64,000 nucleotides of DNA from Pseudomonas hormoni (GTDB taxonomy: Bacteria > Pseudomonadota > Gammaproteobacteria > Pseudomonadales > Pseudomonadaceae): NCBI RefSeq assembly GCF_018502625.1, contig NZ_CP075566.1:315001-379000 (forward strand), in the 5' to 3' direction. Below the pieces are notes generated by a model, which saw only the letters and a program-made list of their open reading frames with translations, searched no databases and was not told the DNA's origin. Below, piece by piece: positions 8,836 through 18,426 of this stretch. The first letter of the stretch is position 1. The number at the start of each line of letters is the position of its first letter. The position numbers and the translations under genes are program-made.

Positions 8836-9711
8836 TCAGCGCAAAAACGCCTGCCGATACTCGCCGGGCGTCCCACCCAACGCCTGCCTGAACCGGTTGG
8901 TAAAGTGGCTCGCACTGGCAAACCCGCACGCCAACGCAATCTCCCCCAACGGCTGCGAAGTCCCGCGCAGTAATTCCCGCGCCCGGCTCAGCCGCCGCGC
9001 CAACACATATTGATGCGGCGGCAAACCAAAGCTCTCTCGGAACATCCGCGCAAAGTGATACTCCGACAGTGCACACAAACCCGCCAACTGCCCCAGGCTG
9101 ATGGCTTCGGCCAACTGACTGTCGATGAACTCGACCAATTGCCGTCGCTGGTGCGCCGCCAATCCGCCCTTGAGCCGCAACCCCCCGCGCATTCCGACCT
9201 GGCTGAGCAATACGTGGCTGAGCATTTCATGGGCCAGGCTGCTGGTGAGCAGGCGTTCGCCGGGTTCATCCCAGTTGAGCGTGAGCATCTGCCGAAAGCG
9301 TCCGGCTTGCTGCGGGTCGTCGAGAAAGGTCCCTTCGCGCAATTGCAGTTCGCGAGGTTCGCGGTCCAGCAGCGTGACGCAGCCGAGGGCGAACTGTTCG
9401 GGGCTGAAATACAGATGGGCCAGGCGAATGTCGCCGTTGATCACCCAGCCTGACTGATGGTCGGCGGGCAGGATGCACAGCTTGTCCGGGCCGCCCTTGG
9501 TGCCAGGCTGGTCGCGGCGAAAGGTGCCGGTGCCACCCGCGATGTAACAGGACAAGGTGTGATGGCTCGGCGCTTCGTAGTCCTGGGCGTCGTGATGGTT
9601 GCTCCACAAGGCTGCAGCCATACCGTCACCGAGCTCGGCGCTGTGCTCGAGGCGAGCATTGGGCGAGCGGTTGAGGGCTTGAAAGACTTGCAGGGTTTCC
9701 AGTGCGGGCAT
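8836..9711 (-). CDS. AraC-family transcriptional regulator
   Basis: The 291-residue protein has an N-terminal cupin-like ligand domain (about 1-150) and a C-terminal double helix-turn-helix (about 190-290) with AISLGQLAGLCALSEYHFARMF and PLGEIALACGFASASHFTNRFRQ, the AraC/XylS signature. The ATG at 9711 (MPALETLQVF) was chosen because the longer frame starting upstream adds a leucine/arginine-rich stretch without family character. It is divergent from the EamA permease gene at 9989 with a REPIN between them. The target is unknown; the adjacent siderophore receptor or the permease are both possible. Confidence 0.85.
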   Translation of the reverse strand: MPALETLQVFQALNRSPNARLEHSAELGDGMAAALWSNHHDAQDYEAPSHHTLSCYIAGGTGTFRRDQPGTKGGPDKLCILPADHQSGWVINGDIRLAHLYFSPEQFALGCVTLLDREPRELQLREGTFLDDPQQAGRFRQMLTLNWDEPGERLLTSSLAHEMLSHVLLSQVGMRGGLRLKGGLAAHQRRQLVEFIDSQLAEAISLGQLAGLCALSEYHFARMFRESFGLPPHQYVLARRLSRARELLRGTSQPLGEIALACGFASASHFTNRFRQALGGTPGEYRQAFLR

Positions 9712-9840
9712 GATCGGTTCTCCAACGCCTTGCATCCTACTCCGTAGCCATTGCGCTGCCAGCCTCTGCGCCGACAAAAGCGCAAGTTTATGCAAGTGCG
9801 AAAAGGTTTGGCGCAGGACACTGGTCCCCAATCACGCAAC

Positions 9841-9957
9841 ACCTTGTGGCGAGGGAGCTTGCTCCCGCTTGAGTGCGCAGCACTCACAAAACTGGTGAAA
9901 CTGGCCTGGATTTTGGGGCCGCTTCGCAGCCCAGCGCGAGCAAGCTCGCTCGCCACA
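9841..9957. repeat. REPIN (GGCGAGGGAGCTTGCTCCC class)
   Basis: Arms beginning GTGGCGAGGGAGCTTGCTCC and ending in its variant GCGAGCAAGCTCGCTCGCC flank a spacer. It occupies most of the 277-bp divergent gap between the AraC and EamA genes. Confidence 0.9.
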
Positions 9958-9988
9958 AAGTGAATTGCCGCCATCCGGAGCCGTAACC

Positions 9989-10891
9989 ATGAACCTTTCG
10001 CTGTACTTGCTGACCGTGCTGATCTGGGGCACCACCTGGATTGCCCTGAAATGGCAATTGGGCGTGGTGGCCATTCCGGTGTCGATCGTTTATCGCTTCG
10101 GCCTCGCCGCGCTGGTGCTGTTCGTGCTGCTGTTGCTCAGCCGCAAGCTGCAAGTGATGAACCGTCGCGGGCACCTGATCTGCCTGGCGCAGGGGCTGTG
10201 CCTGTTTTGCATCAATTTCATGTGCTTCCTGACCGCCAGCCAGTGGATACCCAGCGGCCTGGTGGCCGTGGTGTTTTCCACCGCCACGCTGTGGAATGCC
10301 CTGAATGCGCGGGTGTTCTTCGGTCAGAAGATCGCCCGCAACGTGCTGATGGGCGGTGCACTCGGCTTGCTGGGGCTGGGCCTGTTGTTCTGGCCGGAAC
10401 TGGCCGGCCACACCGCCAGCCCGGAAACCTTGCTCGGCCTGGGCCTGGCGTTGCTCGGAACACTGTGTTTCTCGGCGGGCAACATGTTGTCGAGCCTGCA
10501 GCAGAAGGCCGGTCTCAAGCCGCTGACCACCAACGCCTGGGGCATGGCCTACGGCGCGGCGATGCTGTCGGTGTGGTGCCTGGTCAAAGGCATTCCCTTC
10601 GATATGGAATGGAATGCGCGTTACATCGGCTCGCTGCTTTACCTGGTCATTCCGGGTTCGGTGATCGGTTTTACCGCCTACCTGACGCTGGTCGGGCGAA
10701 TGGGGCCCGAGCGTGCAGCTTATTGCACGGTGTTGTTCCCGGTGGTGGCGCTCAATGTGTCGGCGTTTGTCGAAGGCTACCAATGGACCGCACCGGCGCT
10801 GGCCGGTCTGGTGTTGGTGATGCTGGGCAATGTGCTGGTGTTCCGTAAACCCAAGGCGCCGATGGTGCCAGGGCACGGCAAGCTGGCTTAA
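9989..10891 (+). CDS. EamA-family (DMT) permease
   Basis: The 300-residue inner-membrane protein has about ten predicted helices in two EamA repeats. It opens with MNLSLYLLTVLIWGTTWIAL, where the WGTTWIA motif is common in drug/metabolite transporters of this family. The second repeat begins near LLGLGLALLGTLCFSAGNML. The ATG at 9989 follows a CGGAG ribosome site. An upstream TTG at 9965 is in frame but less likely. The substrate is unknown; amino-acid or metabolite export is typical of the family. Confidence 0.87.
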   Translation: MNLSLYLLTVLIWGTTWIALKWQLGVVAIPVSIVYRFGLAALVLFVLLLLSRKLQVMNRRGHLICLAQGLCLFCINFMCFLTASQWIPSGLVAVVFSTATLWNALNARVFFGQKIARNVLMGGALGLLGLGLLFWPELAGHTASPETLLGLGLALLGTLCFSAGNMLSSLQQKAGLKPLTTNAWGMAYGAAMLSVWCLVKGIPFDMEWNARYIGSLLYLVIPGSVIGFTAYLTLVGRMGPERAAYCTVLFPVVALNVSAFVEGYQWTAPALAGLVLVMLGNVLVFRKPKAPMVPGHGKLA

Positions 10892-10900
10892 GAGAATACC

Positions 10901-11013
10901 CTGTAGGAGCGAGACCGGCTTGCCGGCGATGGACTCAAGGCCACCGCGGGGCATCTGGTTTCCCGCGTTATCGTTGACGACCATCGCCGGCAAGCCGGTC
11001 TCGCTCCCACAGG
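10901..11013. repeat. REPIN (variant GAGACCGGCTTGCCGGCGATG)
   Basis: The arms read GAGCGAGACCGGCTTGCCGG and its complement, with about 45 nt of spacer. It lies between the convergent permease and dehydrogenase genes. Confidence 0.88.
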
Positions 11014-11021
11014 GGCCAGGG

Positions 11022-11996
11022 TCAGCCTTTCCAGACGTGTGGATTGACCAGATCCTGCGGCCGCTCGCCCAGAAGTGCACTGCGCAGATTGGCCAGTGCG
11101 CGGTTGGCCATGGCCTCGCGGGTTTCGTGGGTCGCCGAGCCGATATGCGGCAAGGTCACTGCGTTTTTCAGTTGATACAGCGGCGATTCGGCCAGCGGTT
11201 CTTTCTCGTAGACATCCAGCCCGGCGCCACGGATCTGATTGTTTTGCAGCGCTTCGATCAGTGCCGGTTCGTCCACCACCGGGCCACGGGCGATGTTGAT
11301 CAGGATCGCACTGGGCTTCATCAACGCCAGTTCGCGGCGGCTGATCAGGTGTTTGGTCTTTTCACTGAGCGGCACCACCAGGCAGACAAAATCGGCCTCG
11401 GCCAACAGCTCATCCAGGCTGCGGAACTGCGCGCCGAGTTCTTGTTCCAGCGCGGTTTTACGGCTGTTGCCGCTGTAGATAATCGGCATGTTGAAGCCAA
11501 GCCGACCGCGACGGGCGATGGCCGCGCCGATGTTGCCCATGCCGACGATGCCCAGGGTTTTGCCATAGACATCGGTGCCGAACAGCGGCGCGCCGACGGT
11601 CGCTTGCCATTGGCCAGCCTTGGTCCAGGCGTCCAGCTCGGCAACGCGACGGGCGCTGCTCATCAGCAGGGCGAAGGCCAGGTCCGCGGTGCTTTCGGTG
11701 AGGACATCAGGCGTGTTGGTCAGCATGATCCCGCGTTCGTTGAAATAGGCGACGTCGTAGTTGTCGTAGCCGACCGACACGCTGGACACCACTTCCAGTT
11801 TGCTCGCGTTCTCCAGTTGCGCCCGGCCGAGCTTGCGACCCACGCCGATCAGGCCATGGGCGTGGGGCAGGGCTTCGTTGAATTGAGCGTTGATGTCGCC
11901 GTTTTTCGGGTTGGGCACGATGACGTCGAAGTCCTGCTTGAGGCGTTCGATCATTTCAGGCGTGATGCGGCTGAAGGCGAGGACGGTCTTTTTCAT
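11022..11996 (-). CDS. D-isomer 2-hydroxyacid dehydrogenase (GhrB/TkrA-like)
   Basis: The 324-residue enzyme reduces 2-ketoacids such as glyoxylate, hydroxypyruvate or 2-ketogluconate with NAD(P)H in the cytosol. The dinucleotide-binding motif GIVGMGNIGAAIARR (about 150-164) lies in the central Rossmann domain. The catalytic arginine is in NIARGPVVDEPAL, the glutamate in LDVYEKEPL and the histidine in LPHIGSATHETR. The length and motifs fit the GhrB/2-ketogluconate reductase group, which Pseudomonas uses in ketogluconate metabolism. No sugar-catabolic neighbours support one substrate over another. Confidence 0.9.
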   Translation of the reverse strand: MKKTVLAFSRITPEMIERLKQDFDVIVPNPKNGDINAQFNEALPHAHGLIGVGRKLGRAQLENASKLEVVSSVSVGYDNYDVAYFNERGIMLTNTPDVLTESTADLAFALLMSSARRVAELDAWTKAGQWQATVGAPLFGTDVYGKTLGIVGMGNIGAAIARRGRLGFNMPIIYSGNSRKTALEQELGAQFRSLDELLAEADFVCLVVPLSEKTKHLISRRELALMKPSAILINIARGPVVDEPALIEALQNNQIRGAGLDVYEKEPLAESPLYQLKNAVTLPHIGSATHETREAMANRALANLRSALLGERPQDLVNPHVWKG

Positions 11997-12093
11997 GGGA
12001 GGAGGGCTCGTCGGGCGGGGAGAATGCCAAGCACGCTAACATTCTTCCCCGCTTTTGTGCGAGTGACCCAATCAACTGGTCATACAGGATCTC

Positions 12094-12186
12094 CTGTAGG
12101 AGCGAGGCTTGCCCGCGAAGACTGTTTGTCAGTCAACATCAGTTGGTGAATGTCAGATCGTTTTCGCGGGCAAGCCTCGCTCCTAC
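12094..12186. repeat. REPIN (TAGGAGCGAGGCTTGCCCGC class)
   Basis: Two perfect inverted arms TAGGAGCGAGGCTTGCCCGC are separated by about 45 nt. It lies between the dehydrogenase start and the end of the next LysR gene. Confidence 0.92.
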
Positions 12187-12208
12187 GCATACGACATATT
12201 TCGGGAGA

Positions 12209-13177
12209 TCAGTTCGCCAACCTTGCCCCAGCCAGACTCCCGCTCAACTCATACGCTGCCAGTTCCGCCTGATGCGCCGCCAGAATATCCGGCAACGACC
12301 CGCGCAAATACTCGACCCAGGTCTTGATCTTCGCATCCAGGTACTGCCGCGAGGGGTAGATCGCGTACAGGTTCAGTTCCTGCGACCGGTAGTTCGGCAT
12401 CACCCGCACCAGCGAGCCGTTACGCAACCCTTCAATCGCCGCATACACCGGCAACACGCCGACGCCCATGCCGCTGGTGATCGCGGTCTTCATCGCGTCC
12501 GCCGAGTTCACCAGGAACGGCGAGCTATGAATGGTGACCATTTCCTGACCTTCAGGCCCGTCGAAGGTCCACTTCTCCAGTGGAATCACCGGGCTCACCA
12601 GGCGCAGGCACGCATGGTTGAGCAAGTCGCTGGGCTTCTGCGCACAGCCGTTGGCTTTCACATACGCCGGCGAGGCGCAGACGATGCTGTAGGTGATGCC
12701 CAGCCGCTGGGACACAAAACCCGAATCCGGCAGTTCGCTGGCGAGGACGATCGACACGTCGTAGCCCTCGTCGAGCAGGTCCGGCACGCGGTTGGCCATG
12801 GTCAGGTCGAAGGTCACATCGGGGTGAGTCTTGCGATAGCGGGCGATGGCGTCGATCACGAAGTGCTGACCGATGCCGGTCATGGTGTGCACCTTGAGCT
12901 GCCCGGCAGGGCGCGCGTGGGCGTCACTGGCCTCGGCCTCGGCTTCTTCGACATAGGCCAGGATCTGCTCGCAACGCAACAGGTAGCGCTTGCCGGCCTC
13001 GGTCAGGGCGATGCGACGAGTGGTGCGGTTGAGCAGGCGGGTTTGCAGGTGGGCTTCCAGGTTGGAGACCGCGCGCGAGACGTTGGCCGTGGTGGTGTCG
13101 AGTTGCACGGCGGCGGCGGTGAAGCTACCGGCCTCGGCCACATAACTGAAGGCGCGCATGTTTTGCAAAGTGTCCAT
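12209..13177 (-). CDS. LysR-family regulator (possibly AaeR-like)
   Basis: The 322-residue regulator has a standard LysR helix-turn-helix (MRAFSYVAEAGSFTAAAVQL to NRTTRRIALTEAGKRYL, residues 7-64) and an effector-binding domain of the CrgA/YhjC-like subgroup. It is divergent from the efflux operon beginning at 13455, separated by about 277 bp that include a REPIN. That layout resembles aaeR next to aaeXAB in enterobacteria, where aromatic carboxylic acids induce efflux. This assignment comes from gene order and not from a diagnostic residue. Confidence 0.85.
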   Translation of the reverse strand: MDTLQNMRAFSYVAEAGSFTAAAVQLDTTTANVSRAVSNLEAHLQTRLLNRTTRRIALTEAGKRYLLRCEQILAYVEEAEAEASDAHARPAGQLKVHTMTGIGQHFVIDAIARYRKTHPDVTFDLTMANRVPDLLDEGYDVSIVLASELPDSGFVSQRLGITYSIVCASPAYVKANGCAQKPSDLLNHACLRLVSPVIPLEKWTFDGPEGQEMVTIHSSPFLVNSADAMKTAITSGMGVGVLPVYAAIEGLRNGSLVRVMPNYRSQELNLYAIYPSRQYLDAKIKTWVEYLRGSLPDILAAHQAELAAYELSGSLAGARLAN

Positions 13178-13332
13178 GGGGTGCTCTCGGGTGCGATGGC
13201 AAATTGTGACACAACGTTTCAGGGTCTGAGACCCCGACCAAGGGATTATCGCGTTAACGGTAACAAAGATTCACAGGAATCCCGGCTTATCGCGATCAAA
13301 CCCGACCCATAGAATTACGCCGCCCCTTCGAT

Positions 13333-13426
13333 CCTTGTAGGAGCAAAGCTTGCTCGCGAAGAACGATAACGCGTTTATACAGATAGACCGCGTCGCTCCA
13401 TTCGCGGGCAAGCCTCGCTCCTACAG
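13333..13426. repeat. REPIN (TAGGAGCAAAGCTTGCTCGC / TAGGAGCGAGGCTTGCCCGC)
   Basis: The arms are slightly diverged from each other: the left carries AAAGCTTGCTCGC and the right CGAGGCTTGCCCGC in complement. It lies just upstream of the efflux outer-membrane gene, in the divergent control region. Confidence 0.88.
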
Positions 13427-13454
13427 ATCTCCCCTATTTCAGGAAATCGCAGCA

Positions 13455-14966
13455 GTGCCGCGTCGCATCAGCAGAGCGCTTCAGACGCTCAGTGTTTTGG
13501 CTTTAACCCTGGCAATCAGCGGCTGCATCGGAACCGGAGGTATTGCCCCGCAGGGCAAGGCACTGGAGGCCAATTCCCTGGCCACCGACGAAGCCATTCA
13601 GAGCGCCGCGCAGGATGCTCACTGGCCCACCGCGCAATGGTGGCAAGCCTACGGCGACCCGCAACTGAACCGCTGGATCGACCTTGCGCTGCAAGGCAGC
13701 CCGACCATGGCCATGGCGGCGGCGCGAGTGCGTCAAGCCAAATCCATGGCCGGCATCGCCGAATCTGCCGAGTCGCTGCAGATCAATGGCGAATCCACCC
13801 TCAAGCGCCACAACTGGCCCACCGATCAGTTCTACGGGCCGGGCGAGTTGGCCAACACGACGACCTGGGACAACAACGCTGCGCTGGGCTTCAGCTACGC
13901 CCTCGACCTTTGGGGCCGCGAAAGCAATGCCACCGAGCGTGCCGTGGACATGGCGCACATGAGCGTCGCCGAAGCGCGCCTGGCCCAGCTCGAATTGCAG
14001 AACAATATCGTGCGCGCCTACATCGAACTCTCGCTGCATTACGCGCAACGGGACATCGTCGCTGCGACCCTGAAGCAGCAACAGCAAATACTCGACCTCG
14101 CGCAAAAGCGCCTCAACGGTGGCATCGGCACGCACTTCGAAGTCAGCCAGGCCGAAACGCCGCTGCCGGAAACCCACCGCCAGCTCGATGCCCTTGATGA
14201 AGAAATAGCCCTCAGCCGCAACCAGCTCGCAGCCCTGGCAGGCAAGGGGCCGGGCGACGGCGCGCAGTTGCAGCGGCCGACGCTGGCGTTGGGCACGGCG
14301 CTGAAATTGCCGTCGTCGCTGCCTGCGCAATTGCTCGGCCAACGCCCGGACGTGGTCGCCAGTCGCTGGCAAGTCGCGGCCCAGGCGCGGGGCATTGATG
14401 TGGCTCATGCCGGTTTCTACCCCAACGTCGATCTGGTCGGCAGCCTCGGCTACATGGCCACCGGCGGCGGTGCGCTGGAGTTTTTGACCGGCAAGAAACT
14501 GAATTACAGCGTCGGCCCGGCGATCTCGCTGCCGATTTTCGACGGCGGCCGTCTGCGTGCCGAGCTGGGTGAAGCCTCCGCCGGTTATGACATTGCCGTG
14601 GCGAAGTACAACCAGACGCTGGTCAATGCGCTGAAGAACATCTCCGACCAGTTGATCCGCCGCGAGTCCATGGACAAGCAGCAAACCTTCGCCGCCGAGT
14701 CGGTCGCCACTGCGCAGAAAACCTACGACATCGCGATGATTGCCTATCAACGCGGGCTCACCGATTACCTCAACGTGCTCAACGCCCAGACGCTGTTGTT
14801 CAAGCAGCAGCAAGTCCAGCAGCAGGTTCAGGCCGCGCGGCTCAGTGCTCATGCCGAACTGGTGACGGCGCTCGGTGGTGGACTCGGTGCGGGCGACGAT
14901 GTGCCGAAAGACAGCCAGACCGCTGCACCGAAAACCCCGGCCCTGCTAAAGAGCCTCTCGAATTGA
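13455..14966 (+). CDS. Efflux outer-membrane lipoprotein (OprM/NodT family)
   Basis: The 503-residue protein is the outer-membrane channel of a tripartite efflux pump. A GTG start at 13455 gives PRRISRALQTLSVLALTLAI followed by the lipobox SGC, so the mature protein is a lipoprotein. Two OEP repeats follow, with WWQAYGDPQLNRWIDLAL and LLGQRPDVVASRWQVAAQA typical of NodT proteins. An AGGAAA ribosome site supports the GTG, and the longer open frame upstream is within a REPIN. It leads an operon with FUSC, DUF1656 and HlyD-like genes. Confidence 0.9.
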   Translation: MPRRISRALQTLSVLALTLAISGCIGTGGIAPQGKALEANSLATDEAIQSAAQDAHWPTAQWWQAYGDPQLNRWIDLALQGSPTMAMAAARVRQAKSMAGIAESAESLQINGESTLKRHNWPTDQFYGPGELANTTTWDNNAALGFSYALDLWGRESNATERAVDMAHMSVAEARLAQLELQNNIVRAYIELSLHYAQRDIVAATLKQQQQILDLAQKRLNGGIGTHFEVSQAETPLPETHRQLDALDEEIALSRNQLAALAGKGPGDGAQLQRPTLALGTALKLPSSLPAQLLGQRPDVVASRWQVAAQARGIDVAHAGFYPNVDLVGSLGYMATGGGALEFLTGKKLNYSVGPAISLPIFDGGRLRAELGEASAGYDIAVAKYNQTLVNALKNISDQLIRRESMDKQQTFAAESVATAQKTYDIAMIAYQRGLTDYLNVLNAQTLLFKQQQVQQQVQAARLSAHAELVTALGGGLGAGDDVPKDSQTAAPKTPALLKSLSN

Positions 14967-14993
14967 ACACGATTTCTCAGACTCATCCGAACA

Positions 14994-15106
14994 TGTGGCG
15001 AGGGAGCTTGCTCCCGCTTGAGTGCGCAGCACTCACAAAAATGGCGGTGGCTGCCCGAATGTGGGGGCCGCTACGCAGCCCAGCGCGAGCAAGCTCGCTC
15101 GCCACA
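14994..15106. repeat. REPIN (GGCGAGGGAGCTTGCTCCC class)
   Basis: The arms are GGCGAGGGAGCTTGCTCCC and GCGAGCAAGCTCGCTCGCC. It sits between the outer-membrane lipoprotein and the FUSC permease genes, within the likely operon, and closely matches the copy at 9841. Confidence 0.9.
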
Positions 15107-15147
15107 GGATCTCACTTGTCTCAAGTCTTTCTGCGCAGGAGGATTTC

Positions 15148-17340
15148 ATGACCCCCTTACCCGCACCTCTGCGCTGGCTGTATTCCCTCGAATGGCGCCG
15201 GGGTTTCTTTGACTGGGCGCGCAGCGATGGCGTGACCTGGGTCTACATTTTCAAAGTGTTGTTCGCCGCATTCCTGACCCTGTGGCTGGCGATGCGCCTT
15301 GAATTGCCGCAGCCGCGCACGGCGATGATCACGGTGTTCATCGTCATGCAGCCGCAAAGCGGTCAGGTGTTCGCCAAGAGTTTCTACCGCTTTCTCGGCA
15401 CGTTGACCGGGTCGGCCGTGATGGTCGCGCTGATTGCCTTGTTCGCGCAAAACACCGAACTGTTCCTCGGGTCACTGGCGATCTGGGTCGGCATCTGTTC
15501 GGCGGGCGCAGCGCGTTATCGCAACTTCCGTGCGTATGGTTTTGTCCTGGCCGGCTATACGGCGGCGATGGTCGGACTACCCGCGTTGGCGCATCCGGAC
15601 GGCGCCTTCATGGCGGCGGTCTGGCGGGTGCTGGAAATCTCCCTGGGGATTCTCTGCGCCACGGTGGTCAGCGCCGCGATCCTGCCGCAAACCGCCAGCG
15701 CGGCAATGCGCAACGCCTTGTATCAACGCTTCGGCGTGTTCGCCTTGTTCGTCACCGATGGTTTGCGCGGTCGTAGCCAACAGGACACGTTCGAAGCGAG
15801 CAATGTGCGCTTCATCGCTGAGGCGGTCGGTCTGGAAGGACTGCGCAGCGTCACCGTGTTCGAAGACCCGCACATGCGTCGGCGCAACGGTCGGCTCAGT
15901 CGCCTGAACAGCGAATTCATGGGCATTACCACGCGCTTCAACGCCTTGCATCAGTTGCTTGAGCGCTTGCGCAGCAGCGGTGCCGATCACGTGGTCGCGG
16001 CCATCAACCCGGGCTTGCAGGACCTGGCCGAAGTGCTCGACGGCTTCAGCGGCCGGTCCCTGACCAGCCCCGACGCTGCACGTCTGACGACCGCGTTGAC
16101 GACCTACAAGCACAACTTGCCTGCGCGAGTTCGCAGCCTGCGGGCGACCTTTCAGGAGAGCAACCCGAGCGACGCCGAGCTGCTCGATTTCCACACCGCT
16201 TACGAACTGCTCTACCGCTTTGTCGACGACCTGCACAGTTATGCACAGACCCACGCGTCCCTGGCCGATCACCGTCATGAACGAGAGCAATGGGACGAGC
16301 CGTTCACCCCGCAAACCAACTGGATGGCATCCGCCGCTTCGGGGATTCGCGCGGCGTTCATTCTGGTCGTACTCGGCAGCTATTGGGTCGCCACGGCGTG
16401 GCCGAGCGGGGCGACCATGACCCTGATTGCAGCGGCGACTGTCGGGTTGTCCGCCGCGACGCCCAATCCAAAACGCATGGCGTTTCAGATGGCCTGCGGC
16501 ACGTTCCTCGGCGCGCTGATCGGCTTCGTCGAGATGTTTTTCATCTTCCCGTGGATCGACGGTTTTCCACTGCTGTGCGTGATGCTCGCGCCAGTGATCG
16601 TGCTCGGTTCGTTCCTGACCTCGCGCCCACAATACGCCGGCGTCGGCCTCGGTTTGCTGATCTTCTTCAGCACCGGTTCGGTGCCGGACAACCTCACCGT
16701 CTACAACCCTTACACCTTCATCAACGACTACATCGCCATGGTGCTCGGCATGCTGGTGTGCGCGGCGGCGGGGGCGATCATCCTGCCGCCCAACAGCCGC
16801 TGGTTGTGGCGTCGGTTGGAGCAGGATCTGCGCGGGCAAGTGGTGTACGCGATCAGCGGCAAACTCAAAGGCCTTGCCTCAAGTTTCGAAAGCCGCACGC
16901 GTGACTTGCTGCATCAGGCTTACGGTCTCGCGGCCGGCCAGCCGCGGGTGCAACGGGACTTGCTGCGCTGGATGTTCGTAGTGCTGGAAATCGGTCACGC
17001 GATCATCGAGCTGCGCAAGGAACAGGCGATTCTGCCGGTGCACCCGGCGTATGCCGAATCGCAGCCGTGGCGCCAGGCGATCCGCGTGATGGGCCGCTCG
17101 CTGGTGCGGCTTTTTCTGCAACCGAGCCAGAGCAATCTGGAACGCGGGCTGATCGCGGTGGACCATGCGATCAGCCGCGTGCAAGCCACCGACGAACCTT
17201 TCGCCCCGCATTTCGACACCTCCGCATTGCGCCGGGTAAAGAGTTACCTGCACTTCATCCGCACCTCGTTGCTCGACCCGCAATCACCGCTCGCCGCTTA
17301 CGTGACCAGCCCGCCTCAAGGACTTGAACATGCCTCGTGA
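15148..17340 (+). CDS. FUSC-family inner-membrane efflux permease (AaeB-like)
   Basis: The 730-residue protein has two groups of about five to six membrane helices (about residues 25-190 and 400-545), each followed by a long soluble region, the FUSC/AaeB layout. It starts MTPLPAPLRWLYSLEWRRGF after an AGGAGG ribosome site. AaeB-type pumps export aromatic carboxylic acids such as p-hydroxybenzoate with a membrane-fusion partner. The next gene overlaps its last 11 bases, and an HlyD-type partner follows, so these act together. Confidence 0.9.
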   Translation: MTPLPAPLRWLYSLEWRRGFFDWARSDGVTWVYIFKVLFAAFLTLWLAMRLELPQPRTAMITVFIVMQPQSGQVFAKSFYRFLGTLTGSAVMVALIALFAQNTELFLGSLAIWVGICSAGAARYRNFRAYGFVLAGYTAAMVGLPALAHPDGAFMAAVWRVLEISLGILCATVVSAAILPQTASAAMRNALYQRFGVFALFVTDGLRGRSQQDTFEASNVRFIAEAVGLEGLRSVTVFEDPHMRRRNGRLSRLNSEFMGITTRFNALHQLLERLRSSGADHVVAAINPGLQDLAEVLDGFSGRSLTSPDAARLTTALTTYKHNLPARVRSLRATFQESNPSDAELLDFHTAYELLYRFVDDLHSYAQTHASLADHRHEREQWDEPFTPQTNWMASAASGIRAAFILVVLGSYWVATAWPSGATMTLIAAATVGLSAATPNPKRMAFQMACGTFLGALIGFVEMFFIFPWIDGFPLLCVMLAPVIVLGSFLTSRPQYAGVGLGLLIFFSTGSVPDNLTVYNPYTFINDYIAMVLGMLVCAAAGAIILPPNSRWLWRRLEQDLRGQVVYAISGKLKGLASSFESRTRDLLHQAYGLAAGQPRVQRDLLRWMFVVLEIGHAIIELRKEQAILPVHPAYAESQPWRQAIRVMGRSLVRLFLQPSQSNLERGLIAVDHAISRVQATDEPFAPHFDTSALRRVKSYLHFIRTSLLDPQSPLAAYVTSPPQGLEHAS

Positions 17341-17530
17341 AATCGCCTTCCACGGCGTTTACATGCCGACCATGACGCTGATGTTTTTCATCGCCGCGGC
17401 ACTGGCCTGGGCGCTGGACCGGTTTCTGTCCGGGGTCGACCTGTACCGTTTTTTCTGGCACCCGGCGCTGCTGCGCCTGAGCCTGTTTACCTGTCTGTTC
17501 GGCGCCCTGGCGCTGACTGTCTACCGTTGA
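17330..17530 (+). CDS. DUF1656 small membrane protein (AaeX-like)
   Basis: The 66-residue protein opens MPREIAFHGVYMPTMTLMFF and has two membrane helices (about 11-31 and 43-63), which matches the DUF1656/AaeX family. It overlaps the FUSC gene by 11 bp. Members nearly always sit between FUSC and HlyD-type genes, but their role in the pump is not established. Confidence 0.85.
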   Translation: MPREIAFHGVYMPTMTLMFFIAAALAWALDRFLSGVDLYRFFWHPALLRLSLFTCLFGALALTVYR

Positions 17531-17555
17531 CTCTCTATCACTGAAGAAGGCCCTG

Positions 17556-18404
17556 ATGAAAAAGCTTTTCAGCCTGCTCGCGACCTTGCTGGTGCTGGCC
17601 CTCGCGCTATGGATCGGCCGGACCCTGTGGGTGCATTACATGGACACGCCATGGACCCGCGACGGCCGGGTGCGCGCCGACATCATCAACGTCGCCGCCG
17701 ACGTCACCGGTGAAGTGGTGGAGGTGCCGGTGCGCGATAATCAGCTGGTAAAGAAGGGCGATTTGCTGATGCAGATCGATCCCGAACACTACCGCATCGC
17801 AGTCAAACAGGCACAGGCAATGGTGGCTTCACGCAAGTCGACCTGGGAGATGCGCAAGGTCAACGCCCACCGTCGCGCCGACATGGATGCCCTTGTGATT
17901 TCCAGGGAAAACCGCGACGACGCCAGTAACATCGCGGACTCGGCCCTCGCCGATTACCAGCATGCGCAAGCGCAACTGGAAGCGGCCGAACTGAACCTCA
18001 AACGCACCGAAGTGCGGGCGGCGGTGGACGGTTATGTGACCAACCTCAACGTCCATCGTGGCGACTACGCACGCATCGGCGAAGCGAAAATGGCCGTGGT
18101 CGACATGAACTCGTTCTGGGTCTATGGCTTCTTTGAGGAAACCAAATTGCCGCACGTGCGAGTGGGCGATAAGGCCGACATGCAACTGATGAGCGGCGAA
18201 GTGCTCAAGGGGCATGTGGAAAGCATCTCGCGTGGCATTTATGACCGTGACAATCCGGAAAGTCGTGAGCTGATCGCCGATGTGAACCCGACTTTCAACT
18301 GGGTGCGCCTGGCACAGCGCGTGCCGGTGCGGATTCACATTGATGAAGTGCCGGAGGGGGTGCTGTTGGCGGCGGGGATTACTTGTACGGTGGTGGTTAA
18401 CTGA
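17556..18404 (+). CDS. HlyD-family membrane-fusion protein (AaeA-like)
   Basis: The 282-residue periplasmic adaptor has one N-terminal membrane helix (about 5-27) and the family motif WTRDGRVRADIINVAADVTG, a biotinyl-lipoyl barrel, a short coiled-coil hairpin (about 85-150) and a beta-barrel domain with FWVYGFFEETKLPHVRVGDK. These match AaeA/EmrA-like adaptors. It begins 25 bp after the DUF1656 stop and should link the FUSC permease to the outer-membrane lipoprotein at 13455. Confidence 0.9.
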   Translation: MKKLFSLLATLLVLALALWIGRTLWVHYMDTPWTRDGRVRADIINVAADVTGEVVEVPVRDNQLVKKGDLLMQIDPEHYRIAVKQAQAMVASRKSTWEMRKVNAHRRADMDALVISRENRDDASNIADSALADYQHAQAQLEAAELNLKRTEVRAAVDGYVTNLNVHRGDYARIGEAKMAVVDMNSFWVYGFFEETKLPHVRVGDKADMQLMSGEVLKGHVESISRGIYDRDNPESRELIADVNPTFNWVRLAQRVPVRIHIDEVPEGVLLAAGITCTVVVN

Positions 18405-18426
18405 CTGTTGGACCGAGTCGCCTGCA

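Noticed and set aside
13350..13454. Longer N-terminus for the efflux outer-membrane lipoprotein
   Set aside because: The extra 35 codons lie in a REPIN and would bury the signal peptide; the GTG at 13455 has a ribosome site and gives a proper lipoprotein signal.
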